Shown in pieces: positions 22,051 through 32,913 of a stretch of 64,000 nt of DNA. A program made the position numbers and the translations under genes. Under the pieces are notes generated by a model. It had not been told where the DNA came from, made no database searches, and saw only the letters and a list, made by a program, of their open reading frames with translations. Source of the DNA: Megaleporinus macrocephalus (taxonomy: Eukaryota > Chordata > Actinopteri > Characiformes > Anostomidae); assembly GCA_021613375.1 (NCBI GenBank), contig CM038720.1, positions 5,542,462-5,606,461 on the forward strand, in the 5' to 3' direction. Each line of letters opens with the position of its first letter. Position 1 is the stretch's first letter.

Positions 22051-22850
22051 CCCCCAGCTAATGATGTTTCTGCTTCAGCCAACTAATGGAAATATTGTAA
22101 ATTGCCAACTGTCATATTTCTGCTCAAGCAAACCAATGGAAACTTTGTGAATTGTTAATAAAAAAGGTTTTGGATCTTACCAAACCAAAATGTATTTCTC
22201 GTTTCAGAGTAATTTCTCAGTAGGCTGATTTGAACTGTTACTATTATATGAACTGTTCCTTAAATTAGACAAATGCAACTTAGTTAGGTATGTTGGAAAA
22301 ACTTGCCATATCATGTTAATATGAATTGTTGTGAAAATTGAAAAAACATAAGTTGTGCCAATTTGATTTAAGTTAACAAAATTCATTTCTGTGAGTCTAC
22401 TTAGTTAGTTGAGTAAATTCCCAGGTTGTTGTGTGAACAAAACTTAATTTAGTTCAGTTTACTTTACAACTTAACTGAGTCAAAGCAAATGTCAAATGTC
22501 AACAATTAATTTTTTACAGTGTGTTGATGTTTTTTTCCCTCTTCCTCACTGCGTCCTCCCTCCTCTGGTCCTGGAGAGCCAGTGTCCTGCAGTGTTTGGT
22601 TATTCACCTGTACCCACACGCCTGCTTTAACTCCTCTATTGCCAGGTTTTTGGAAGGGAAACTACCAAACTGTGCTGGACACTGATTCTCCAATCCCCTC
22701 TTATGCACCCCTGATCTATGCTGTTAAATGTCAGACCTTGCTACTTGTCTTATCTTGTCTTTTCCAGCAATCAGCATTAAACCTCTCAGATATTTATATA
22801 GATTAAATAAAACAGGTCACACCTGAATGACCAGTTTGTTCTTAACATCA
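20500..22850. other. Intergenic, unrecognised repeats
   Basis: 20520-21640 differs in composition from its surroundings and is bounded by AT-rich DNA. Its minus strand has a 62-codon frame at 21340-21528 and a donor-like CAGGTGAGAG near 21431-21440, but nothing I can identify. 21650-22850 is AT-rich spacer. GTTAGCTAGC-type words are frequent at 19850-20130. Confidence 0.3.
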
Positions 22851-22909
22851 TCTGAAATGCCGTACTGCATCATTATTTACTGGGAGGGTCAACAGGTGTA
22901 TATTTCTAA

Positions 22910-23255
22910 ATATATTGCAGTTCTTTACTGCTAATACAATGTAGAGAGGGTGCGGCTGAGCCACACATGCATGCACAGAACACACAGTTTACACCTACCC
23001 ATGACAATAACTGTATCAGAGTGTTGATAATTAAACTTGATATGACCTTTCTAGTGCATTACTGGTACATCAGTTATTGGTAGATAAAGGGGGCCCTGTC
23101 TCTTTTCTTTGCTGTAGCTGCTATTTCATATTCAGGACACGACTTCCAGTATTCTCTTATTAAAATACATATAAAAATACATTTCTACACTGTTGTGTAG
23201 TACAGCATAAGCTATAAATGACAGATGTAAGTTGCATTGGCATTGTCAGCTTAAA
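22910..23255 (-). other. Conserved 3' flank of TAAR-C
   Basis: This block (GTGTAGAGGGTGC.GCTGAGCCACACATGCA, then ACCTACCCATGACAATAACTGTATCAG) recurs at 38145-38260, 44310-44400, 52505-52590 and 61150-61240, each time 250-350 bp downstream of a TAAR gene of the second group. It marks the duplicated unit and probably lies just beyond the 3' UTRs. Confidence 0.7.
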
Positions 23256-24278
23256 TTAAAAATGTACTGGAAACAAATTAAAGCTTGAAGATGAAGATTT
23301 AAATATTCTACAAGATATGAGAAGCTTAATCGATTCTCTGAACCATGGATAGAAAATAGCATATATCAGTGGATTCACAGAGGAGTTAATAGTTATTAAC
23401 CAGCTAAACACAGTCCACAATGTTGCCTCTGATGTGACACTTGTAGCTGCCAGAGAACTCACATGAAACGGTATCCAGCAAGCAAGATAAACAAAAATGA
23501 CGATCCCCAACGTTTTCGCTGCTTTTGTTTCAGAAGAACTTTGAACTTTGGCTCTATGTTTGTGTGAGGCAGCGTTCTTTACAGCTCTAACAGCTTTAGC
23601 TTGACGTCTCGCCACGTAAAAAATGATTGAATACAGGATCAGTATAACAGAGCAAGGGGCTGCAAAGAATAGTACAAGGTCAATAATCACCCAGGAAAAT
23701 TTTACTAACACTACACACTCGCCATGGCACCTGGAGGAGCTCTGAGATGGAAGAAGATTGTTGTTGAAGTAAAAATACATGATAACAAAGACTAGACAAA
23801 AAGACCAGCTTAGAATTATCAGCACAGACATTTTACACACTGTGATTCTCGTGGAGTACAGCAGAGGATCACTGACCGCCATGTACCGGTCAACTGCAAT
23901 CAGAGTCAGGTTATAGAGAGACGCTGCAGCTAATAGGCCGGTGATCACAGAAACAATACAGCATCCCAGTTTTCCCAAATACCAACAAGAATCAATCAGT
24001 CGCATTATATTCACAGGCATAAGAATCAGTCCCACGAGAAGATCTGACACAGCTAGAGAGAGGATGAGCAGGTTAGTTGGAGTGTGGAGCTGCTTGAAGT
24101 GAGAGATGGAAATGATCACCAACAGATTAAGAAAAACAGTGCTCACAGATACACACGACAGAAAAATATACAGAAATATATTTATGGGTCCTGCTCGTAT
24201 TTCCTTCCTGCAAGATAAGTTGTTGTCAGGGAAGCAGTATTGAATGGTGATGTTTTGCTGATGCTTAACCAAGGCCAT
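23256..24278 (-). CDS. TAAR-C: trace amine-associated receptor
   Basis: An intact 340-residue single-exon receptor. A Met at 24323 is also in frame, but it lies only about 15 bp from the TATA box, upstream of any plausible transcription start. The Met at 24278 (M-A-L-V-K-H-Q-Q-N-I-T) is preferred and matches the starts of E to H. Motifs: an N-I-T sequon, Y-C-F-P-D-N-N in the N-terminus, Asp2.50 at 79, D-R-Y at 130-132, C-W-I-P-F in TM6, and the TM7 signature ending F-Y-P-W-F. Position 3.32 is Thr113; 5.42 is Asp200. By analogy with the non-classical teleost TAARs, the amine would be held by Asp5.42. It heads the group C, E, F, G, H and keeps features (E-C-V-V-L-V-K in ECL2) that E, F and G have lost. 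Confidence 0.93.
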   Translation of the reverse strand: MALVKHQQNITIQYCFPDNNLSCRKEIRAGPINIFLYIFLSCVSVSTVFLNLLVIISISHFKQLHTPTNLLILSLAVSDLLVGLILMPVNIMRLIDSCWYLGKLGCCIVSVITGLLAAASLYNLTLIAVDRYMAVSDPLLYSTRITVCKMSVLIILSWSFCLVFVIMYFYFNNNLLPSQSSSRCHGECVVLVKFSWVIIDLVLFFAAPCSVILILYSIIFYVARRQAKAVRAVKNAASHKHRAKVQSSSETKAAKTLGIVIFVYLACWIPFHVSSLAATSVTSEATLWTVFSWLITINSSVNPLIYAIFYPWFRESIKLLISCRIFKSSSSSFNLFPVHF

Positions 24279-24335
24279 CTGGGAGAGATGGAACCATTCA
24301 TTCTGGGTGATGCACATTTCCATTTTTGAAGTGCC

Positions 24336-24378
24336 TTTTTATAGGGAGTTATAAACCCTCCCACTGACATATGAATGG
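24336..24378 (-). promoter_or_regulatory. Core promoter of TAAR-C
   Basis: On the minus strand, CCATTCATATGTCAGTGGGAGG (plus 24357-24378) precedes the TATA element CTATAAAAAGGC (plus 24336-24343 core). The distance from TATA to the chosen start codon is about 58 bp. Confidence 0.7.
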
Positions 24379-25822
24379 TTACTTTTTCCTCAGCAGCCGT
24401 CACTCAAGATGTGTTCTTCAACATTACATTTAACTTGGAATACATTACAGCTACAGAAAATGTAGTGATTGGATCACAGGTATATTAAAAAAACATTGTA
24501 GTTACTGTCTCTCGCAGCAAATGCGATCTTCCCTCAAATGAATATATGTATATCGTGGCACAGGAATGGCAGAGCATTTGGTCGTTCGGTCGGGCTTAGC
24601 TTTGGCAAGTGCTCTAAAGAAGGATCAGTACATCGTCCTAAAGCCCACTAAACACAAGCAATGGCAGTTTTCTTCGGTTGTGTTTTTTCTTAGGATTAAA
24701 TAACTGCTTCGTAAATAGAGTAAGTCCAACATCGGATGTCATTTACTCTGTTACTGGATAAAATCTATGTGGCAGGCAAAAGCAGGGTAAATGCCACCAA
24801 TGTTTGGCACTAGTGGGGCGAATTCTAGTGGGAGCAACTAGTAGAGAACTGTGTTCTGTGAATTATATTCATTCAGTCTCTTGTACACGTTTGATGGCTA
24901 TTAGTTCATTGGATGGTTGAATTAAAGTGAATTGTCCCAAATATTTGAGTACCATTCGCCCTGTGGTCTGGCGGAGCTACTGGGCATTGACCCTGCTGAT
25001 CTGGTCTGGTGTGACTTGATCTGTCTCGATTTGACCTTTACTTGTTAAAATGTCTCTAGAAACCTCTAGAAACCAAATGTCTGTCCTACACCTCTCTTAT
25101 GGATCCACAATGGTAATGGCAGTTTGCATGAGAGGTACATTAGTTTTTGTTAGGTCAACAAAGAGTGCTCTATCTCTTTTCTTTGCTGGAGCTGTTAATA
25201 TAATTAAAATTTCTAGTTTTATATCTATAATATGTTGTCATCGTGTGTATAGACTATGCATCTTGGTTTTTGCAGCCAGGGAATTGGATAGAGTGCTGGA
25301 TAGTGCTGGGTTGTGGCTCCTTTGTAGAGTAAAACTCTTTCCGGTGGCCTGGCACTAAAGTATGCAACAGTGGAAAGATAAATGAGTGTGAACAGAAACT
25401 CAGAAGGACTTAAGCAATATTTACCTGGATGCCACTGGCCCCTTCTGAACATCCTCCTGTCCACAGAGATTATTTAATCATAGACATTGCTTCCCCTGTC
25501 TGTTGAACTAATCAGACATCCTGTCCCCTGCCTCAAAACTTATCATCCTTGTTTTTCTCTGCCTCACAAAAAAATCATGCATTTCTTCACCTGTTTCAAA
25601 ATCTAACCATACATCTCTTCTCTACCTCACAGACTAATCAGACATTTCTTCCTGCACCTCGCAAACTGATCTGAATTTTTTTTCCCTGCCCATTAACTAA
25701 TCGGACATCTCTTGCCTCACAAAATAATCAGATTTTAAGCACTTACTCCCGGACCTCATTTGACTATGAACTTAGCGAATAATTGAACTGTGTTCTTGCG
25801 CTCTATCTGGAGGAGACAGGAG
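24379..25822. other. 5' flanking block shared by several TAAR units
   Basis: 24950-25360 (CTGTGGTCTGG..GGTCTGGTGTGACTTGATCTGTC and later TTTGTAGAGTAAAACTCTTTCC) recurs at 47170-47540, 54400-54720 and 56772-57060. It is non-coding in all copies. The rest is spacer. 25480-25740 contains four or five degenerate copies of a 55-60 bp unit around CTAATCAGACAT.TCTTCC.CTGCCTCACAAA. Confidence 0.6.
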
Positions 25823-25827
25823 ATCAG

Positions 25828-26242
25828 TGTCACATGCAATGCCAGATCTAACCACCAGAGGTCCACATCCCCTGAATACTAACATCGCCCTTGACACAGC
25901 CAGCTCACAAACCTGTCGTCTATTGCCCTAATCACCTCAAGCATATATACCCCCCCCACCCCCCCCCCCTCCCAGTCCTCGCGAAGCATTGTCAGTACTT
26001 TCTGATATTCTGAGCATTCTCTATATCCGTTGTTTCGTCTGTTGGTTGTTTCGCCTGTTCTTGACTCAGATTTTTGGATATTCCCTTTTGGATCTTTTTG
26101 CCATCTATTGTGTTTTGACCCTCCCTGGCTTATGACCTGTCTCTTCTGTCCCTCTTATTGATTTTTTGGATTGTGTTTTATTTGTATTATTGTGCTTTAA
26201 TAAACCTGCAGTAAACAACCAACCCGTCTCTGACTTGCTACA
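25828..26242 (+). mobile_element. Solo LTR with 5-bp target site duplication ATCAG
   Basis: The 415-bp segment begins TGTCACATGC and ends TTGCTACA. It is flanked on both sides by ATCAG (25823-25827 and 26243-26247), the 5-bp duplication expected for a Ty3/Gypsy insertion. Inside are a TATATA near 25945 and an AATAAA near 26200 in plus orientation, with a poly-C run at 25951-25970. Identical flanking pentamers show that the adjoining Gypsy gag-pol relic is not the body of this LTR: the solo LTR inserted into or beside the older element's 5' end. Confidence 0.8.
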
Positions 26243-26247
26243 ATCAG

Positions 26248-28620
26248 CACCTGGAGTCACCTGGGCTCTGTGGTTTCCATCAGTGGCTGCACCGATACTA
26301 TCTAATCCACCTGCTCCATCAGTCGCCTCATAAGGCTGCCCCGAGCTCCAGCCCACCAGGTTTTCTTGAAACTTCCTCGCCTGGCTTCCTTGTTCTTCAC
26401 CTTGTTTTACATTTTCTTCCCTGTTGTGTTAATAAAGTCTTGCATATGGATCGAAATAACTTGCCTAAATCTAATGATTTGTTACAGAATACCACGCCTG
26501 AAGATGATTTAGCAGACTATTCAGCCCCCCGTAATGGCGCAAGGACAGATGCTGGTCAACCATAAGCAGTATCTCCAGAAGCTCAACTACGTCACGACTG
26601 AGCTACTCCGCTCCATCCAGGTGTTGCGGTCGGCCCCTCCGCCCCGTGAATCCAGACGTTTCACCTGTCATACACCAGGTTTCCGCCGAAGTCATCCCGT
26701 TGGCCACCCCGGATAAGTATGACAGATCTCCTGAACTGTGTCAAGGGTTTCTCATGCAATGCTCCCTTTAAATTAACCGGTCACTCTCCTCCTTTCCCCT
26801 CAAGAGCAGCAAAGTAGCTTTCATGCTATCACTGCTAACAGGGAAGGCGCTGAGATGGTCCACAATGCTATGGGTCAGTGAGTCGCCCAAGCTCCAGTCA
26901 TACTCAGTGTTCGAAAGAAAGTTCTGGGAGGTTTTAAACCATGCTGCCACGGGGATGGATCCGGGGGAACAGCTGCAGAGCGTGGATGGAATGAGCCCGC
27001 ACTTCTACGGTGTATCAAAAAGGCCTTTCTGAAGCCATTAAGTCCGAGAAGCTGTCCATCATTCTTGACAACCTTCTCCAGACCTGTCGATACACAGGTA
27101 AAACCACCCCAGTTCCCACGCCACTGGTTAGCATGACGGCTAATGCAGAGCCTATGGAGTTGGGTCGCTTCCGGCTTACCCTGGAAGTAAAACAACAGCG
27201 CCCCAGTCTGGCCCCCCCTTTAGTCCGGACCCGCACCTCTAGTGTTGTTGCTGCGCTGGTTGACTCGGGAGCAGCCGGGAATTTTATTGATAGACAGTTC
27301 ATAGAAAACAACCGTCTCCCAGTCCAGCCCCTTAACATCCTGCAGCTCTCCATAACCCACAGCTCTCCATAACCCAAAATTTTCCTGGGCAGTGGGGGTA
27401 CCCCATGACTGCAGTGTTCTTCTTTGTGAAAAAGAAAGATGGCAGTCTCTACATGCATCGACTACCAGGGGCTAAGTAAAATCATGTTGAAGTACTCCTA
27501 CCCACTTCCTCTTGTTCTATTTGCCTTAAAACAGCTACGCCAGGCCACTGTCCTCACTAAGTTGGACCTCCGTAGTGCCTACAACCTCATCCGTATTAGG
27601 AAAGGTGACGAGTGGAAGACTGACAAACACAGACCACTAGAGGGCACTACGAGTACTTAGTAATGTCATATGGCGCCCCTTCCATGTTTCAGTCATTCAT
27701 TAATGAGGTGTTGAGTGACATGCTCGATCGATGGGTGATTGTGTATATTGATGACATATTCATCTACTCAAGGAATCCGGAAGAGCATGTGATGCATGTT
27801 CAGAGGGTCCTCAAACGCTTGTAAGCACATGAGCTGTTTGTTAAGCTCAAGAATATGCTAATTCCACCAGTCCCGGATCTCTTTTTTTGGGGGTATGTCG
27901 ACAGCGTGGAGGGCTGTTACTGAGTGGCCTCTTCCCACCATAATTACAGTGCAGTGGTCGCTCCGCTCACGGACCTGTTAAAGGGCAAGCTTAAAACCAA
28001 ACGGTGGAGGACACATTCGTGGACTCGCTTCACCTCAGCCAGGATCCCACATATCATGAAACCTTTCATGGTGGAGGTTGATGCATCCAGCACTGGGGTC
28101 AGGGCTGTCTTGTCACAAAGACATGGTTCACCGGAAACACTGTTCCACTGTGCTTTCTTTTCCAGGGAGCTGAGCCCCGCTGAGCGTAATTATGACGTGG
28201 TAGATAGACAGCTGTTTGCCGTGAGGTCGGCGCTGGAGGAGTGGAGGCGTTGGCCTCCACTGACTTTTCTTATTTTAACCGATCACAAAAATTTTGGGCA
28301 CTTTTCTTTTCCCATTTCACATACAAACCCGGTTCACGCACTCTCCTGCATACATGACCCTAAGACCCCTCCTGTTAAAGAGGAACCTATTATCCATTCC
28401 TCCCGCATCCTGGCGCCGATTCGATGGGAAATAGAGGACCACATCATGCGGAGACTTCTCCCCCAGGTTGCCCGTCCAGCCGGTTGTATGTACCCCGCTC
28501 CCTTAGACAATAGGTGCTCCAGTGGGTCCATACCCTTTCTGGCTCAGGGCATCCTGACATACGCTAATAGTTTTTTTTATCACATTTGGGAAAGAGAGGG
28601 AGAGGGAGAGAAAGGCTGTA
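26248..28620 (+). mobile_element. Decayed Ty3/Gypsy element, gag to RNase H
   Basis: In order on the plus strand: a leader with AATAAAG at about 26430; a short gag start at 26446 that shifts frame and stops; gag remnants to about 27050; a protease with D-S-G-A-A-G-N-F near 27264; RT pieces with Y-P-L-P near 27500, motif A L-D-L-R-S-A-Y-N near 27563 and motif C Y-I-D-D near 27746; then RNase H with V-D-A-S near 28078 and D-H-K-N-F near 28280. At least three frame changes or stops (27658, about 27820, 27921) and several deletions interrupt it. Integrase and the 3' LTR are absent. It is a dead partial copy related to the fragments at 55855-58930. Confidence 0.85.
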
Positions 28621-29811
28621 CTTGCTGTAGTAGCCTAACTTGTGCAAACGCACTTCCCTCATGAGCATGTTCATGAAGCGCATGTAAAACAGGGAGGGTT
28701 CTGGTTGGTGTGTTCTCTGCAAAGAGTCTGTCAGTCAGCCAATCAGTTTTTGGTGTGGGCGGGCAATGAAAGTCTCGCCCGCTGTACTGCTTGCCACAGT
28801 GATTTCAGCATTGCTAAATTATTGTAAATGACATGTTTAAGTGAGTTCATATGACAAATATACATATTGTCTTTCTAACTTAGCTAGTTGCCAAGTGTGC
28901 GCTGATGGCCAACATGAAAAGAGAAAACTCCTTGGACTTGTTTAAAGTTTCGATGGAATATGGAATTTATTAGGAAGGAAAGGATCATGTTTTTTTTTGT
29001 TTGTTTGTTTTTTCTTGGGGGGGGGGGGGTGGTCTCCCTGAAATAAGTTTTTGCAACTTTTGACACAAAAGAAGACATTGCATAGGTAAATGGCCTTTTA
29101 TATTAAACAGGCACTTTATCAGACAGAAAGATATGCCCAGCACAGCAATACTAAAAACAGAAATAGACTTTTTTTTATTATGGTGAACCTTAAAAAAGAC
29201 TATTTTGGTGCACACTATTATATATATTTAGTGAAGCATGAACTTAGGCCTACAAGGACCTTCTAATATTTATTGTGTGTGGGCATTATCTGTTTTGCTG
29301 GATTTATGGTTGTTTGTATTTCCTGCATTTGTTCTCTGAGATTTGGTAAAAAATAATTGAATTCAGTACGAAATTTGTTACTGCTGAATTATCTGAATAT
29401 TATTGGATCTCACCTGAGCCATTCTTTTAATAGGAGTAAAAGAAAAAGTCATGGCTTATCCATTTTTGATTGATTTTTAAGGTTTTGGTGTAATATGTAA
29501 TTAATATAGAAGGTAAAGCTAGCATTTACATGTTTATATTTAGTCATTTAAGATTAACAGTGAACAATAATAGGCCAGGATGATTTAAGCAGCACTAAAT
29601 AAAGTTCTACATAAGCATATCAGATATATAATAACCACATCACATAACTATAAACACTGAACTATAGTGAAAATGCAATGCCTTGAAATTACAAAGACAT
29701 TAAAAGGCTCACAGTGTATATGTTGTCTAAAAGTACGAGCAAATAGAATTTGTCTAAGAATCTGTCCTAAATACGGATAGGAAGTGTGAACTGTTTTCAG
29801 CAGTGTTAAAG
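28621..29811. other. AT-rich spacer 3' of TAAR-D
   Basis: Spacer with homopolymer runs, including a G run at 29019-29029. No coding region is supported. The last few hundred bases are probably the TAAR-D 3' UTR and flank. Confidence 0.4.
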
Positions 29812-30795
29812 TTAGAAATGCACAGCATGCAAAGTAAGCCTTGAAGATGAGGATTCGAATATTCTACATGATACTATATACTTGGCAGATTCTCTAAACC
29901 AGGGGTAGAAAATGGCATAAATCAGTGGATTCACAGAGGAGTTAATGCATATTAGCCAACCAAACACAGTCCATACCATCGACATGGATGTGACACTTTC
30001 AACTGACAGAGAACTCATATAATAAGGGATCCAGCAAGCAAGATAAGTAAAAATAACAATTCCTAGTGTTTTTGCTGCTTTGGTTTCAGAGGAGCTTGAA
30101 ATGCTGTGTGAGGTTACATTTTTACCAGCTCTAACAGCTTTAGCTTGCCCTCTTGCCACCTTAAAAATGATTGAATACAAGACCATTATAACAGAGCAAG
30201 GGGCTAGAAAAAACAATACCAGGTCAACAACCACCCAGGAATATCTTATAAACACTACACACTCCCCATAACATCTAGTGGAAATCTGAGATGGAAGAAG
30301 GGCATTATTAAAGTAAAAAAAAATCATGAAATACATAATGCAAACAGACCAGCCCAAAACTATTACTAGAGACATTTTACACACAGTGATTCTACTGGAG
30401 TACTTCAGAGGGTCACTGACTGCAATATACCGATCAACTGCAATGGAAACCAGGCTACAGAGAGATCCTGCCATTGAAAGGCCATTGATTGTTGTATTAA
30501 AGGTGCATGCACTTTTTCCAAGATACCAACAGGAGTCTATCAACTTCAGTGTATACCCTGGCATAACCACCAGTCCCACGAGAAGATCTGCCACAGCCAG
30601 AGAGAGAATAAGCAGGTTGGTTGGAGTGTGGAGCTGCTTGAAGTGAGAGATGGAGATGATCACCAGCAGATTGAGAAACACAGTGCATACAGATACACAT
30701 GAGAGAAAAACAAACAGGAATACATGAGCAGGACCTGTTCGGACCACTCTTATGCAAGAAGCATTGTTGTCAGGAAAGCAATATTGAACTGTCAT
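29812..30795 (-). CDS. TAAR-D: trace amine-associated receptor
   Basis: An intact 327-residue single-exon receptor of the A/B/D group. The only available start is the Met at 30795 (M-T-V-Q-Y-C-F-P-D-N-N), since a stop lies in frame three codons upstream. The N-terminus is thus two residues shorter than in TAAR-B and the usual first sequon is lost; N-A-S at 11-13 remains. Asp2.50 is residue 70, Cys3.25 is 97, D-R-Y is 121-123, TM6 has C-W-I-P-Y, and the TM7 signature N-S-S-V-N-P-L-I-Y-A-I-F-Y-P-W-F is complete. Position 3.32 is Asn104 and 5.42 is Asp191, the non-classical arrangement. Confidence 0.92.
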   Translation of the reverse strand: MTVQYCFPDNNASCIRVVRTGPAHVFLFVFLSCVSVCTVFLNLLVIISISHFKQLHTPTNLLILSLAVADLLVGLVVMPGYTLKLIDSCWYLGKSACTFNTTINGLSMAGSLCSLVSIAVDRYIAVSDPLKYSSRITVCKMSLVIVLGWSVCIMYFMIFFYFNNALLPSQISTRCYGECVVFIRYSWVVVDLVLFFLAPCSVIMVLYSIIFKVARGQAKAVRAGKNVTSHSISSSSETKAAKTLGIVIFTYLACWIPYYMSSLSVESVTSMSMVWTVFGWLICINSSVNPLIYAIFYPWFRESAKYIVSCRIFESSSSRLTLHAVHF

Positions 30796-30881
30796 GTTCT
30801 GTCAAAGATTTTTTTTATCTATCTGAGACACTGCACAGTTGAAACAGATCCTAAAGCTGGGGGGCTTTGTTGCAGTGACTC

Positions 30882-30922
30882 TTTATACATATGCATAAAT
30901 CCTCCCACTGACACATGAATGG
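30882..30922 (-). promoter_or_regulatory. Core promoter of TAAR-D
   Basis: On the minus strand, CCATTCATGTGTCAGTGGGAGG (plus 30901-30922) is followed by TATAAA (plus 30882-30887), with the same spacing as in TAAR-B. Confidence 0.65.
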
Positions 30923-31004
30923 CCAGTTTATTTTTAACATTAGTCACTCTGAAATGCAGTATTGCATCATTAATTACTGTGAGGGTCAACATGTGTATTA
31001 GTTT

Positions 31005-31036
31005 GTGTGTGTGTGTGTGTGTGGGGGGGGGGGGGG
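31005..31036. repeat. (TG)n plus poly-G
   Basis: About nine TG units run into a run of about 13 G. A simple microsatellite with no coding meaning. Confidence 0.95.
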
Positions 31037-31250
31037 TGCATATTTAGAGTAAGGACCTAATTTGCTGGGAATACTTCTAGTGACCAGTTAAGAGCTGTAA
31101 AGGTTCTAGGTTTAAAAAATAGTCATAGAACACATAGATGCATAAAAAGTGTAATGTGTAAACAAATGTGGTATTTACAAAATACTTCTACCTAAAGTAG
31201 AACATTTGAATCTATATTAACACCTGTAAAAAGCAAGCTATATGAATATG

Positions 31251-32375
31251 AAACTGAAAAGTGAGGCGTGCAATATTATTTGGCCCGTTTACTTTCAGTG
31301 CAGCAAACTCACTCCAGAAGTTCATTGAGGATCTCTGAATGATCCAATGTTGACCTAAATGACTGATTATGATAAATAGAATCCATCTGTGTGGAATCAA
31401 GTCTCCGCACCTGCTCTGTGATCATCTCAGAGTTCAGTTTAAAGCGCAGAGAGCATCATGAAGACCAAGGAATACACCAGGCAGGTCCAAGATACTGTTG
31501 TGGAGAAGTTTAAAGCTGGAATTGGATACAAAAAGATTTCCCAAGGAGCACTGTGCAATGGAAGTATGGGAGTATGAGACCAATGCAAATCTACCAAGAC
31601 CCAGCTGTCCCTCTAAACCTTCAGCTCAAACAAGGAGAAGACTGATCAGAGATGCAGCCAAGAGGCCCATGATCACTCTGGATGAACTGCAGAGATTTAC
31701 AGCTGAGGTGGGAGAAGTTTGCCACAAGCCACCTGGGAGACACATCAAACATGTGGTGCTCTGGTCAGATGAAACCAAAATTAAACTTTTTGGCCACAAT
31801 GCAAAACGTTATGTTTGGCGTAAAAGCACACACAGCTCATCACCCTGAACACACCATCCCCACTGTCAAACATGGTGGTGGCAGCATCATGCTCTGGGGC
31901 TGCTTTTCTTCAGCAGGGACCGGGAAGATGGTTAAAATTGATTGGAAGATGGATGAAGACAAATACAAGACCACTCTGGAAAAAAACCTGTTGGAGTCTG
32001 CAGAAGACCTGAGACTGGGACGGAGATTTACCTTCCAACAAGACAATCATCCAAAACATAAAGCAGAATCTACAATGCAATGGTTCACAAATAAACGTAT
32101 CCAGGTGTTAGAATATCCAGACCTGAATCCAATCAAGAAACTGTGGAAAGAGCTGAAAACTTCTGTTCACAAACGCTCTCCATCCAATCTCACTGAGCTC
32201 CAGCTGTTTTGCAAGGAAGAATGGGCAAAAATTTCAGTCTCTCGATGCAAAACTGATAGAGACATACCGCGAATGACCTGCAGCTGTAATCGCAGCAAAA
32301 GGTGGCGCTACAAAGTATTAACGCAAGGGGGCCAAAAAATTTTGCACGCCCAACTTTTCAGTTTTTATTTCTAAA
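31251..32375 (+). mobile_element. Tc1-like DNA transposon relic, plus strand
   Basis: The ends carry inverted repeats. AAACTGAAAAGTGAGGCGTGCA at 31251-31272 pairs with the reverse of the segment at about 32344-32370, and TTGGCCC at 31280 with its partner near 32330. Between them lies a Tc1 family transposase in pieces: the N-terminal helix-turn-helix start (M-K-T-K-E-Y) at 31458, a D-E-T-K-I catalytic block near 31769, G-G-G-S-I-M-L-W-G near 31876, Q-Q-D-N-H-P-K-H near 32037 and D-L-N-P-I near 32122. The second catalytic Asp and the Glu-to-Lys position (N-P-I-K-K, usually N-P-I-E) show decay. Part of the DNA-binding region is deleted and there are two frame changes, so it is inactive. Confidence 0.85.
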
Positions 32376-32448
32376 AAAGTTTAAAATATCCAACAAATTT
32401 CGTTTGGCTTCACGTTTGTGTCCCACTTGTTGCTGATTGTGTCCCACT

Positions 32449-32474
32449 TGTTGCCAAATACTTTTGCAAGGCAT

Positions 32475-32566
<92 letters not shown>

Positions 32567-32603
32567 ATGCCTTGCAAAAGTATTCGGCCCCCCTTTAACT
32601 TTT

Positions 32604-32686
<83 letters not shown>

Positions 32687-32690
32687 GTTA
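32449..32690. repeat. Two (TA)n tracts joined to opposed Tc1 ends
   Basis: A Tc1-type terminal sequence, ATACTTTTGCAAGGCATTGTG (32457-32477), runs into about 45 TA units (32478-32561). Then comes its reverse complement, CACAATGCCTTGCAAAAGTAT (32562-32582), followed by CGGCCCCCCTTTAACTTTTCA and a second (TA)n of about 40 units (32605-32684). The TA run between the two ends sits where the TA target dinucleotide would be. The whole forms a large near-perfect palindrome. Confidence 0.85.
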
Positions 32691-32913
32691 TTGGTTGACC
32701 TGCTACTGTGCCACAAAACCCAGGCAAAACTGCAGTTAGCTAGCAATTAACAGCCAAGTGTGAATGTATCTGTTATCTAGAGCATGGTTGAGAGTTTAGT
32801 TTCTTTATATTTACATAATTTGTTAGTTACAGCAACTTCTACTCTACTTTCACTGGAAAATGAGGAGCTTCTAAAGTTAGGCATACTAAGCTAGATGTTC
32901 CTGGTGAAAAGAT

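Noticed and set aside
24279..24323. 15-residue N-terminal extension of TAAR-C from the ATG at 24323
   Set aside because: It is too close to the TATA box to be transcribed, and the paralogs start at the position of the Met at 24278.
32358..32750. Open frames of alternating Ile-Tyr on both strands
   Set aside because: They are translations of (TA)n microsatellites.
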